DNA of 8,680 nucleotides from Deltaproteobacteria bacterium (GTDB taxonomy: Bacteria; Myxococcota; XYA12-FULL-58-9; JAUUZB01): positions 1-8,680 of the forward strand of contig JAUUZB010000094.1 of NCBI GenBank assembly GCA_030590185.1, written 5' to 3'. The notes under the pieces were generated by a model. That model was not told the origin of the DNA and did not search any database. It worked only from the letters and a program-made list of their open reading frames with translations. Of this stretch, positions 1 to 8,680 are shown one piece after another (the stretch's first letter is position 1; each line of letters begins with the position of its first letter). Position numbers and translations under genes: made by a program.

Positions 1-2
1 CC

Positions 3-893
3 GGCAGCTATGACCCGTTTGATCCCTGCGCGGCGGGCGACTTCGAGACCACCTTCTGCGATCGGCGCTGGGTCGACTGGCTCGACGCCGCCTATCGTGG
101 CGAGGCCACCATCGAGGTCGGCGGCTCCCGTCTGATCTGCTTGGACCAAGGACCCTGCTCATGGGAGCCAGGCGCCACCGGCGTCGGTACCTCGGGCGTC
201 GATCTGATCATCGGTACCCCCGGCAACGATCTACTCGAGGGACTCGACGGCGACGACTGCCTCTACGGCATGGACGGAGCGGACGAACTGCGCGGTGGCC
301 CAGGCGGTGATGAGCTACGCGGCGGGCTAGGCGATGACACCCTGCGCGGCGACGACCTGATCTCCCTCGACCCCCGCGATGAGGATCGCCTCTTCGGCGA
401 CGATGGTGCCGACGACCTCGACGGGGGCCCGGGCAGCGACGAGCTGTTCGGTGGTGAGGGTTCAGATGTTTTGCGCGGTGGGTTGGGCTTCGACTTCGTG
501 GACGGGGGTCCGGACGACGATCAAATCGAGGGCAACGCCGGTGAGGATGTTTTGCGTGGCGGCGCGGGCGACGACACCATCTTGGGTGGCATCGACGGGG
601 ACATCATCTGGGCTGGCCCGGGCCGCGACCGGGTGGATGGGGGCGCAGGTGGCGACCACATGCGTGGCGAGGAGGGTGACGATCTGCTGCTCGGCGGGGC
701 GGGCAACGACATCATCGATGGCGGCGCCGGGTCCAACCGCCTCTGCGGCGGCACCGGGGACGACAGCCTGGCCGGCTGGAGCGGTACCGATGAGTGCTAT
801 GGCGGTGGAGAAGCGGGGGATGTGCTGAACGCCTGCGAGGCGACGGTGAACGACCTAGCCTGCAGCGCGGTGGCTTGGGCATTGTGGCAATGA
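3..893 (+). CDS. RTX-like calcium-binding nonapeptide repeat protein, 5'-truncated by the window edge
   Basis: The frame is open from base 3 to the TGA at 891-893, so the true start lies outside the window. A TTG at 141 is in frame, but the codons before it also read as plausible protein. The first 70 or so visible residues are cysteine-containing and unrecognised. They are followed by about 20 nearly contiguous nonapeptides of the type GGxGxDxLx, for example GGAGNDIID and GGTGDDSLA. A 16-residue interruption (GDDLISLDPRDEDRLF) follows the fifth repeat. In the hemolysin-type calcium-binding family such repeats form a parallel beta-roll that binds calcium outside the cell. The C-terminal 30 residues are not a repeat and contain two cysteines (ACEA, LACS). 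Several other cysteines occur, which is unusual for type I-secreted RTX proteins and suggests disulfides and perhaps another export route. The catalytic or adhesive part, if any, is upstream and unseen. The family call is secure; the function is unknown. Confidence 0.9.
   Translation, partial: GSYDPFDPCAAGDFETTFCDRRWVDWLDAAYRGEATIEVGGSRLICLDQGPCSWEPGATGVGTSGVDLIIGTPGNDLLEGLDGDDCLYGMDGADELRGGPGGDELRGGLGDDTLRGDDLISLDPRDEDRLFGDDGADDLDGGPGSDELFGGEGSDVLRGGLGFDFVDGGPDDDQIEGNAGEDVLRGGAGDDTILGGIDGDIIWAGPGRDRVDGGAGGDHMRGEEGDDLLLGGAGNDIIDGGAGSNRLCGGTGDDSLAGWSGTDECYGGGEAGDVLNACEATVNDLACSAVAWALWQ
213..800 (+). repeat. 27-nt coding repeats (RTX-like nonapeptides, about 20 units)
   Basis: Twenty degenerate 27-nt units encode nonapeptides with G at positions 1-2, G at 4, D at 6 and usually a hydrophobic residue at 8. 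Five units come first, then a 16-residue insertion, then fifteen more. The span is 196 codons (20 x 9 plus 16). The units are diverged at the DNA level, so this is an old, selected array and not a recent expansion. One unit has N in place of the calcium-ligand D (GGAGSNRLC), and three near the end carry or border cysteines. Confidence 0.88.
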
Positions 894-994
894 CCACGCC
901 GGGGCTCGAAGGGACACTCGGTGGAGCGACGGTACTCGCTGTCGGCTGCCGGGCGACTGGCACTGTCTTTGACCGACCGTTAGACTGCGGAGCC

Positions 995-1534
995 ATGGCG
1001 GGTAGAACTCGACTCTCCGGTCGCGGCTGCCTGGCTGGCGCGGCGCTCGTATCGCTGTTGGGTGCCCCGGGCTGTGAGGAGAGCGGCGCCAACACGCCGG
1101 CGGGTGATGAGCGTGCTGTTGGTGACCCTACGACCGCTGGCGATCCGAGAAGCGGCGGCGACGATACAACCCCCGGCGATTCAGCCGGCAGTGGTGACAC
1201 CCGGATCGTCGCGGACAGCTGTGCCGAGATTTCTGCGGTGGAGTGCTTCGCCAATCACGAGTGCTTGGCGGCCGAGCGCTGCCAGAGCGTTGGCCCGTAC
1301 CCGGGGGAGGTCGTCTGTTGCGTCGTTGGAACGCGCGGCACGGCGCCGGCTGGAACCCCGTGTGATCAGGAAGAGGGCGAGCTCTTCTGCAGCAGCGGCA
1401 TCTGCATCGACGATGGCGCGGTGGCTCTCTGCTCGAAAACCTGTACGACCATCGCGGATTGCCCGGAGGGCATGAAGAACTGCATGGCGATCGCGTTCAG
1501 CGGCAGCGCCGACCAGTGGTGCTTTCCTGAGTGA
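995..1534 (+). CDS. Small cysteine-rich putative lipoprotein
   Basis: A 179-residue protein of no recognised family. I chose the ATG at 995 because it gives a typical export signal: basic residues MAGRTRLSGR, then a hydrophobic run AGAALVSLLGAPGC ending in a lipobox-like Cys27. An in-frame ATG at 890 overlaps the previous stop as ATGA and could allow translational coupling, but it would place 35 poor residues before the signal. Residues 28-72 are a Gly/Asp/Thr/Ser-rich, probably disordered linker with recurring GD pairs. Residues 76-176 contain 14 cysteines, including a CC pair and segments such as CSSGICIDDG and CTTIADCPEGMKNC. This spacing resembles small disulfide-rich modules common in outer-membrane lipoproteins of Myxococcota-type bacteria. 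It likely sits on the cell surface or in the periplasm, cross-linked by disulfides. It lies 101 bases after the RTX-like gene, in the same direction. The binding partner is unknown. Confidence 0.78.
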   Translation: MAGRTRLSGRGCLAGAALVSLLGAPGCEESGANTPAGDERAVGDPTTAGDPRSGGDDTTPGDSAGSGDTRIVADSCAEISAVECFANHECLAAERCQSVGPYPGEVVCCVVGTRGTAPAGTPCDQEEGELFCSSGICIDDGAVALCSKTCTTIADCPEGMKNCMAIAFSGSADQWCFPE

Positions 1535-1562
1535 GCGTTCCTGCGCACGCCCCCGCGCTCAC
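1531..1562. terminator. Possible shared bidirectional terminator between convergent genes
   Basis: GTGAGCG (1531-1537) and CGCTCAC (1556-1562) form a perfect 7-bp inverted repeat with an 18-nt GC-rich loop, exactly between the convergent lipoprotein and EEP genes. Both stop codons (1532-1534 on plus, 1559-1561 on minus) lie inside the arms. There is no T-tract on either side, so this does not fit a classical intrinsic terminator. The call rests on position and symmetry only. Confidence 0.3.
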
Positions 1563-2572
1563 GGGGTGGCTTCCTCGATCGCGCAGACCGCGGGCTTGTG
1601 ATCGAAGTAGACGGCATCGATCACCGCTGGTTGACCGTCGGTGACGCCAGCCGTCCAGCAACTTCCGGTCAGCACGTCGCTCATCACGTGGTCGATGCTG
1701 GCGAGTCCGGCATAGGTCGGCGTCGCGTCCGCACCGATGTCGGTGACAAAGGAGAAGGATTGTCCGTCGCCGACAAAATCGTTCCAGCGAGCGGCGCTCG
1801 GATCGAAATCTCCCATCCAACCCGGGTCGGTGTTGAGGTCGCCCATGACCAGGTTGCGCTCGCCGTTGGCGGCCGGCTCGCCGTCACCGAGGTCAACGAA
1901 GACCTGCTCCACCTGCTGCACCCGGCACTGCTGATCGTCGGCGTAGAACCCGGAGCTGCCGTGGAAGCTGACCAGGGTCAGGGTGGAGCCGTCGATCAGA
2001 TCGATGGTCCCGCGGCCGACCCGGGCGCCCCGACCACAGCCGTCAACGCGATAGCCCTCGAGCCCCTCGAGGCAGAAATCCAGGTCGCAGCCGCGGAAGG
2101 TCCCGAAGCGCCGGTTGACCGCGGCGCACTTGTCGTTGTTGCCCGTATGGCAGGCGACCTGGAAGCCGGCACCGACGACCAGTTGCGCCACGGTTGGGTC
2201 GTCCGCCGACCAATCCTCGCAGATGAAATCGGCGCGGTCGCGCCAGGGGATGCCGGCGCAATCGCCGCTATGGAAGATCTCCTGGAAGGCCACCACGTCC
2301 GGATCGACCTCAGCGAAGAAAGCCGCGGTGGCCTCCACCGCCGGGATCCAGGCTAAGCCGTCGCCGTACCAGAGGTCGGAGCGCAACGCGTGGACCGAGG
2401 TGTAGCCGTCATCCGGCTCGGCGTCGTGGGCCAAGCCTTCGCTGGTCCCGGTGTTGAAGGTCACGGCCACAAAGCTCAGGGGATCGGGATCCGCGGGGGA
2501 CGGACCACAGGCGGTCAGCGCCAGGGCCAGGGCCTGCGAGAGGTGAGCTGCGCGCGGAATGTTCCTCACCAT
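1559..2572 (-). CDS. Endonuclease/exonuclease/phosphatase (EEP) family lipoprotein
   Basis: A 337-residue putative metal-dependent phosphodiesterase or phosphatase of the EEP (DNase I-like) fold. The start at 2572 is preceded by AGGGGA five bases upstream. It gives a lipoprotein signal: MVRNIPR, then a hydrophobic run ending LALALTAC with lipidated Cys22. The frame is open further upstream, but only as low-complexity antisense of the RRM gene. Family motifs appear in order: TFNTGT (Asn40), DVVAFQEIF (Glu98, metal ligand), SFHGSSG (His204), GDLNTDP (Asp245, Asn247), SIDHV (Asp294) and FDHKPAV (Asp324-His325, catalytic His). All expected active-site positions are therefore present, and the protein is probably active. 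Ten further cysteines suggest disulfides and a periplasmic or surface location. The substrate cannot be read from the sequence: DNA/RNA, sphingomyelin-type lipids and inositol phosphates are all used in this superfamily. It lies 100 bases downstream of the RRM gene on the same strand. Confidence 0.88.
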   Translation of the reverse strand: MVRNIPRAAHLSQALALALTACGPSPADPDPLSFVAVTFNTGTSEGLAHDAEPDDGYTSVHALRSDLWYGDGLAWIPAVEATAAFFAEVDPDVVAFQEIFHSGDCAGIPWRDRADFICEDWSADDPTVAQLVVGAGFQVACHTGNNDKCAAVNRRFGTFRGCDLDFCLEGLEGYRVDGCGRGARVGRGTIDLIDGSTLTLVSFHGSSGFYADDQQCRVQQVEQVFVDLGDGEPAANGERNLVMGDLNTDPGWMGDFDPSAARWNDFVGDGQSFSFVTDIGADATPTYAGLASIDHVMSDVLTGSCWTAGVTDGQPAVIDAVYFDHKPAVCAIEEATP

Positions 2573-2672
2573 CCTCTTCCCCTGGCGGGGTTTTTGGAAG
2601 GCGCAACCGACTCGTGGGCGACGACTTGCCCGACGGGGAATGGCCCGCCGGGCGCGTCCGCACCTAGACCAG

Positions 2673-3134
<462 letters not shown>

Positions 3135-3391
3135 GTTCTCTTGCCCTTGCGCTGCCCCGGCGTGCCGCCGCGCAGCATCCAAACTGTTTCGGACTCCTGT
3201 CCGCACCCTGACCGACGGGCCTCTTGCCCACCGCGAGCCATGGATTCTCAAAACAGGGACGCTATTCTCGATCGGTGCTGTCCGGATGCTACTCGGCCAG
3301 GCGGTCTCGAATCGACGTGGGTCTGTTTATCGGTCCACGCCGCCAGGTAGCATTTCCCAAAAGGGCCGTCCACCGGGAACGGACCCAGGCC

Positions 3392-4348
3392 TCACTCGAG
3401 CGCGGCGAGCCGCCGGGCCGCTGAGGTTTTGAAGTCGCTCTCCGGCATGGCCACCACGGCGGCGTACTTTTGGCGCGCGGCGGCGATCTGTCCCGACGCG
3501 GCAAGGGCCTCCGCTTGCCAGAACAGGGCGTCATCCCTACGGGGATCCTCTGGATGAGCGGTCAAGAAGGTGGCGTAGGCCTCAGCGGCGGCGGCTGACT
3601 CGAGCCGGCGCTCGCACTCGGCGATCAGGTAGAGCAGGTCCGGGGCGGGCTCGGGGATGGCCGCGGCGGCGGCGCGCGCTTCGGGCAGGGCCTTCTCGTA
3701 CCGCTTGGCCCCGAACAGCTTCATCGCGGCGGCGCTTCGCTCGTTGGCCACCTGCGCCCGGGCGCCCTTTACCTGTCGGACCAGGGCCTCGGCGAGCTCG
3801 TCGCGTTGACCGGCCTCGCGGCTCGCGGTGGCGGTGGCGGTGGCGGTCAAGCTCTCAATAGCCGCTTCCGCCTCGCTGAACCGTCCCGCCTCGAGGTGGT
3901 CGTAGAAACCAGTGAGCGCCTGCGGATCGATCCCCACCGGGGCGGTGCCGAAGAAAGTGAAGACCACCAGCAGCACGGTCAGCAGGGCCGCGGCCAGCCA
4001 ACCGGACATCGGGTGGTGGAGCAGACCGGCCGGCGCGTCATCGCTGGCATCGGGGATGGTGTCGCGGCGCGCATCCCTGACGATCGCCTTGCCCGTCCCC
4101 GCATCCTGATGGCTGACCAGGGAGGGCCGGATCTCCGTCTCGTCAAAGGCTCGGTCGTGGGGCAGGCGCGCACCTGTGTGACCAGCGGCACCCACGCTCG
4201 GCTTGGGACCGACCCGCTCGATTTTGACGGTGGACTCGCGGCTGCGGTCCCGCGGATGGGTGACCGGGGTATCCTCGTCATCCATGGGCTCGGGGGCCGG
4301 GGAGGCATCGGCCGCGCCATCCATGGGCTTTCCGGCCCGTTGCGTCAT
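3392..4348 (-). CDS. Single-pass membrane protein with periplasmic TPR-like region
   Basis: A 318-residue protein. I prefer the ATG at 4348; a TTG nine bases upstream and an ATG at 4324 are alternatives, and none has a convincing Shine-Dalgarno. Residues 1-113 are polar, rich in charged residues and proline, and probably disordered in the cytoplasm. One transmembrane helix follows at about 117-135 (WLAAALLTVLLVVFTFFG). The remainder (about 145-318) is alpha-helical, alanine-rich and TPR-like: helices such as KLFGAKRYEKALPEARAAAA, DLLYLIAECERRLESAAAAE and DALFWQAEALAASGQIAAAR show the A-x-x-Y/F repeat style of TPR or YfiO/YbgF-type domains. The expected topology is N-in, C-out, which suggests a scaffold for envelope protein complexes. 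The gene starts 91 bases after the SNF2 gene on the same strand with no obvious terminator between, so co-transcription is plausible although a shared function is not evident. No specific family is recognised. Confidence 0.8.
   Translation of the reverse strand: MTQRAGKPMDGAADASPAPEPMDDEDTPVTHPRDRSRESTVKIERVGPKPSVGAAGHTGARLPHDRAFDETEIRPSLVSHQDAGTGKAIVRDARRDTIPDASDDAPAGLLHHPMSGWLAAALLTVLLVVFTFFGTAPVGIDPQALTGFYDHLEAGRFSEAEAAIESLTATATATASREAGQRDELAEALVRQVKGARAQVANERSAAAMKLFGAKRYEKALPEARAAAAAIPEPAPDLLYLIAECERRLESAAAAEAYATFLTAHPEDPRRDDALFWQAEALAASGQIAAARQKYAAVVAMPESDFKTSAARRLAALE
3827..3847 (-). repeat. GGTGGC hexanucleotide microsatellite inside the TPR-like gene
   Basis: Three and a half perfect copies of GGTGGC on the plus strand encode alternating Thr-Ala (TATATATA) on the coding strand. 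They lie at about residues 168-175, between the first helix after the membrane segment and the rest of the TPR-like region. Gain or loss of a unit would stay in frame. Confidence 0.7.
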
Positions 4349-4439
4349 GGTCGGCAAATACCTGGGGCCGACGGGGATGACAAGTGCTCGACTGGTACAC
4401 CGCTCAGGTGGGGCAGCGTCGGCAAGGTATCAACGACGG

Positions 4440-7397
<2,958 letters not shown>

Positions 7398-7530
7398 GGC
7401 GGTCGCGGCATAGAGGATTCACCGGGGTCGGGCAACGTCTGCCACAGCCCCCGTCGTCGCGGGCGTCGGTGGGGGAGAGATCGGAGGGGCCACGGGACTG
7501 TTGACGTCTACGCTGCAGCTTCGGGTGTGA

Positions 7531-8244
7531 CTACGATTTCCACACGCTGGTCAGTCGCCGTTGAAGCTCGTCCCGGACTTCCCGGAAAGCATCGAGGCGT
7601 GCCGACCCATCGCCGGTCGCGGCGGCCGGATCGGGCAGCCCCCAATGCAGTCGTCTCGCCTCGCCCAAGAACGCCGGGCACTCCTCCTCGCCGCACAGGG
7701 TGACCACGGTGTCGACCCGATCCGCTGGCACGTCGGCGACGGCCTTGGAGCGGTGGCTGAAGATGTCGATGCCGATCTCCCCGAGGACCGCGACCGCTTC
7801 CTCGCGCACCTGGGTCGGCGCCGATCCCGCGGACCAAACCTCGACGTCCTCCGGGGCGAGGGAGCGCGCGATGCCCTCGGCCATCTGGCTTCGGGCCGAG
7901 TTGGCAACGCACAAAAACAGGACGCCGCGCGGCCGGAGCGCGTGCAGTACCGCTGCCTCCACTTGCCAGGCCGGCGGTACTCCTTCGCCATGGGGGTAGG
8001 TCCGGCAGCAGAGGGTGCCCTGGGTCGTGGCTTTGCCCTCCACGTCCCGGCCGTTGATGCGGAGCGAAGGCGAGCCGAGGAACCCAAGGGTTGCCGCCTT
8101 TTCCGGGGTGTCGACCTCGACCCGCTCGACCGTGATCCCCGGCCCGAGTCGCTCGGCCACCGCGTTGGCCAACGCGAGTGCCGGCGCCGCGTGGGGGCAG
8201 CCCTCGAAGACCTGGACGTCGATGCGAATCTCCGATTCCGTCAT
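7531..8244 (-). CDS. Fusion: thioredoxin-fold (DF-family-like) domain plus LMW-PTP-type arsenate reductase
   Basis: A 237-residue two-domain protein. Residues 1-103 resemble the small thioredoxin-fold proteins called DF-family (seleno)proteins: an early FEGCPH motif (Cys16), FLGSPSLRINGRDVE (55-69) and a later Cys pair TLCCRTY (Cys79, Cys80). Residues 107-237 match arsenate reductase of the low-molecular-weight tyrosine phosphatase type: VLFLCVANSARSQMAEG carries the CX5R loop (Cys112 nucleophile, Arg118, Ser119), SAGS follows, then TLCGEEECP supplies the two resolving cysteines (Cys184, Cys189). HWGLPDP gives the general-acid Asp205. Family members reduce arsenate to arsenite using a Cys relay re-reduced by thioredoxin. 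Here a thioredoxin-like domain is fused in front, which may supply or assist the redox step; that is inference. The start is well supported by GGAGGTG five bases upstream. No arsR, arsenite pump or acr3 is visible nearby. The gene is probably monocistronic, with the SNF2 gene starting 133 bases further on. Confidence 0.88.
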   Translation of the reverse strand: MTESEIRIDVQVFEGCPHAAPALALANAVAERLGPGITVERVEVDTPEKAATLGFLGSPSLRINGRDVEGKATTQGTLCCRTYPHGEGVPPAWQVEAAVLHALRPRGVLFLCVANSARSQMAEGIARSLAPEDVEVWSAGSAPTQVREEAVAVLGEIGIDIFSHRSKAVADVPADRVDTVVTLCGEEECPAFLGEARRLHWGLPDPAAATGDGSARLDAFREVRDELQRRLTSVWKS

Positions 8245-8249
8245 TCACC

Positions 8250-8256
8250 CACCTCC
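8250..8256 (-). promoter_or_regulatory. Strong Shine-Dalgarno of the ArsC-fusion gene
   Basis: On the minus strand the sequence is GGAGGTG, five bases before the ATG at 8244. It is the best ribosome-binding site in the window and settles the start choice for the fusion protein. Confidence 0.8.
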
Positions 8257-8325
8257 GCTGGATCGATCCGGTGGCGTTCTGCAACTACCGAGAAGATAGG
8301 CACTGCCGCGCGCACCGACGAGGGG

Positions 8326-8501
8326 GGGGTCAGGACTGCCCACTTGACACTTAGGTTCTTTGAAATCATTTGGGTTTTCCTCAAAACGCAGCTCGAAGGC
8401 CAAGTGTCAAGTGGGTAGTCCTGACCCCTACTGTGAAATCATTGGCATTTTTCAGAAGACACAACCCGGAAGCCAAGTGTCAAGTGGGTAGTCCTGACCC
8501 C
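8326..8501. repeat. REPIN-like element: one inverted and two direct copies of a 27-nt motif
   Basis: A 27-nt motif beginning GGGGTCAGGACT and ending GACACTT lies at 8326-8352. Its reverse complement occurs at 8402-8428 with one difference (C/T) and again at 8475-8501, identical to the second copy. The two right-hand copies belong to longer, diverged direct repeats of about 69 nt spaced 73 nt apart (8361-8429 and 8434-8502), each starting TGAAATCATT and ending CCTGACCCCT. The first two copies together form a long hairpin with a 49-nt loop. The central part is AT-richer than the surrounding DNA. The layout of inverted end motifs around a short spacer resembles REP/REPIN elements mobilised by REP-associated tyrosine transposases. 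No transposase gene is present, so this would be a non-autonomous copy. The transposase link is inference from the layout. Confidence 0.72.
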
Positions 8502-8513
8502 TGTTGGCTCGAA

Positions 8514-8670
8514 GGCAGACGCCAAGGGCGGCTGCCGAAGCGCGGCGGGAGACGGCGCAGCCGGCTCCCGGAGCCACGGAGGCAGACGCCAAAGGCGGCT
8601 GCCGGAGGGTGGCGGGAGACGGCGCAGCCGGCTCCCGGAACCGCCGGAGGAGACGCCGCCAGGCGGCTCC
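8514..8670. repeat. Tandem array of five imperfect hairpins (67/68-nt unit, 2.3 copies)
   Basis: Unit 1 (8514-8580, 67 nt) and unit 2 (8581-8648, 68 nt) are near-identical; a third copy starts at 8649 and is cut by the window edge or diverges. Each full unit holds two hairpins. Hairpin A pairs GGCAGACGCC with GGCGGCTGCC around a 3-nt loop (8514-8536 and 8581-8603). Hairpin B pairs CGGGAGACGGC with GCCGGCTCCCG around GCA (8546-8570 and 8613-8637). The fifth hairpin pairs GGAGACGCC with GGCGGCTCC (8649-8670). Every one of the five stems has a single A opposite G at the equivalent site. Differences between units fall in a loop, the linkers and the unit ends and spare the stems. Confidence 0.78.
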
Positions 8671-8680
8671 GTAGGCGCCC

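Larger units (their letters stand above)
8245..8680. other. Gene-free right end of the window, filled by two repeat families
   Basis: No convincing coding region lies here. From 8245 to about 8321 is the 5' leader of the ArsC-fusion gene, with a 10-bp palindrome GGATCGATCC at 8260-8269 but no clear sigma-70 promoter. From 8326 to 8502 is a REPIN-like element that is locally AT-richer than the rest. From 8514 to the window end is an array of GC-rich hairpins that may continue beyond the edge. Confidence 0.75.

Noticed and set aside
8260..8269. Palindrome GGATCGATCC as an ArsR or other operator for the ArsC fusion
   Set aside because: A 10-bp palindrome is expected several times by chance in a window this size. 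It does not match an ArsR-type site I can name, and no promoter is evident beside it.
8290..8330. Sigma-70 promoter for the ArsC fusion (minus strand TATCTT as -10)
   Set aside because: At 17-bp spacing the -35 position reads TCGTCG, only three of six matches.
7561..8418. 285-codon plus-strand frame opposite the ArsC fusion
   Set aside because: It is antisense to a gene with clear ArsC motifs and a strong ribosome-binding site, and its end runs into the repeat element.
8671..8674. GTAG after the last hairpin as the foot of an E. coli-type REP
   Set aside because: GTAG is not found at the foot of the other four hairpins, so it is probably chance.
8514..8680. CRISPR array
   Set aside because: The repeats are contiguous 67/68-nt hairpin units with no unique spacers of regular size, and no cas genes are visible.

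Overview
The window is very GC-rich and carries seven protein-coding genes. Two lie on the plus strand at the left end and five on the minus strand. The far right end has about 430 bases of non-coding repeats. The gene style suggests a deltaproteobacterium-like organism, most plausibly Myxococcota or a related lineage. This rests on style only: cysteine-rich lipoproteins with disordered linkers, a secreted protein with nonapeptide calcium-binding repeats, a SWIM-SNF2 ATPase, and a single-pass membrane TPR-like protein. No marker gene fixes the taxonomy.

Left region (3-1534, plus strand). The first gene is cut by the window edge and encodes the C-terminal part of a secreted protein with about 20 RTX-like glycine/aspartate nonapeptides (GGxGxDxLx). 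It is followed by a small cysteine-rich lipoprotein. This pair converges on an endonuclease/exonuclease/phosphatase (EEP) family lipoprotein at 1559-2572. Only 24 bases separate the two stop codons, and both stops lie inside one 7-bp inverted repeat.

Middle region (1559-7397, minus strand). In transcription order it holds a SWIM zinc finger plus SNF2 helicase protein, a membrane-anchored TPR-like protein, a small RRM RNA-binding protein with an extreme Gly/RGG tail, and the EEP lipoprotein. Gaps are 91, 257 and 100 bases. The first two could be co-transcribed. The RRM gene probably has its own promoter, but I could not identify one.

Right region (7531-8680). A minus-strand gene encodes what looks like a fusion of a thioredoxin-fold domain with a low-molecular-weight-phosphatase-type arsenate reductase, behind a strong Shine-Dalgarno. 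No arsR, arsenite exporter or thioredoxin gene is visible. Beyond it lie two repeat families. One is a REPIN-like element: one inverted and two direct copies of a 27-nt motif. The other is an array of five GC-rich hairpins, each carrying the same A.G mismatch in the stem. These repeats, the ArsC fusion and the RGG-rich RRM protein are the most unusual items. I found no clear multi-gene defence, secretion or biosynthetic system. The genes look like mostly independent functions (envelope, nucleic-acid handling, arsenate detoxification).
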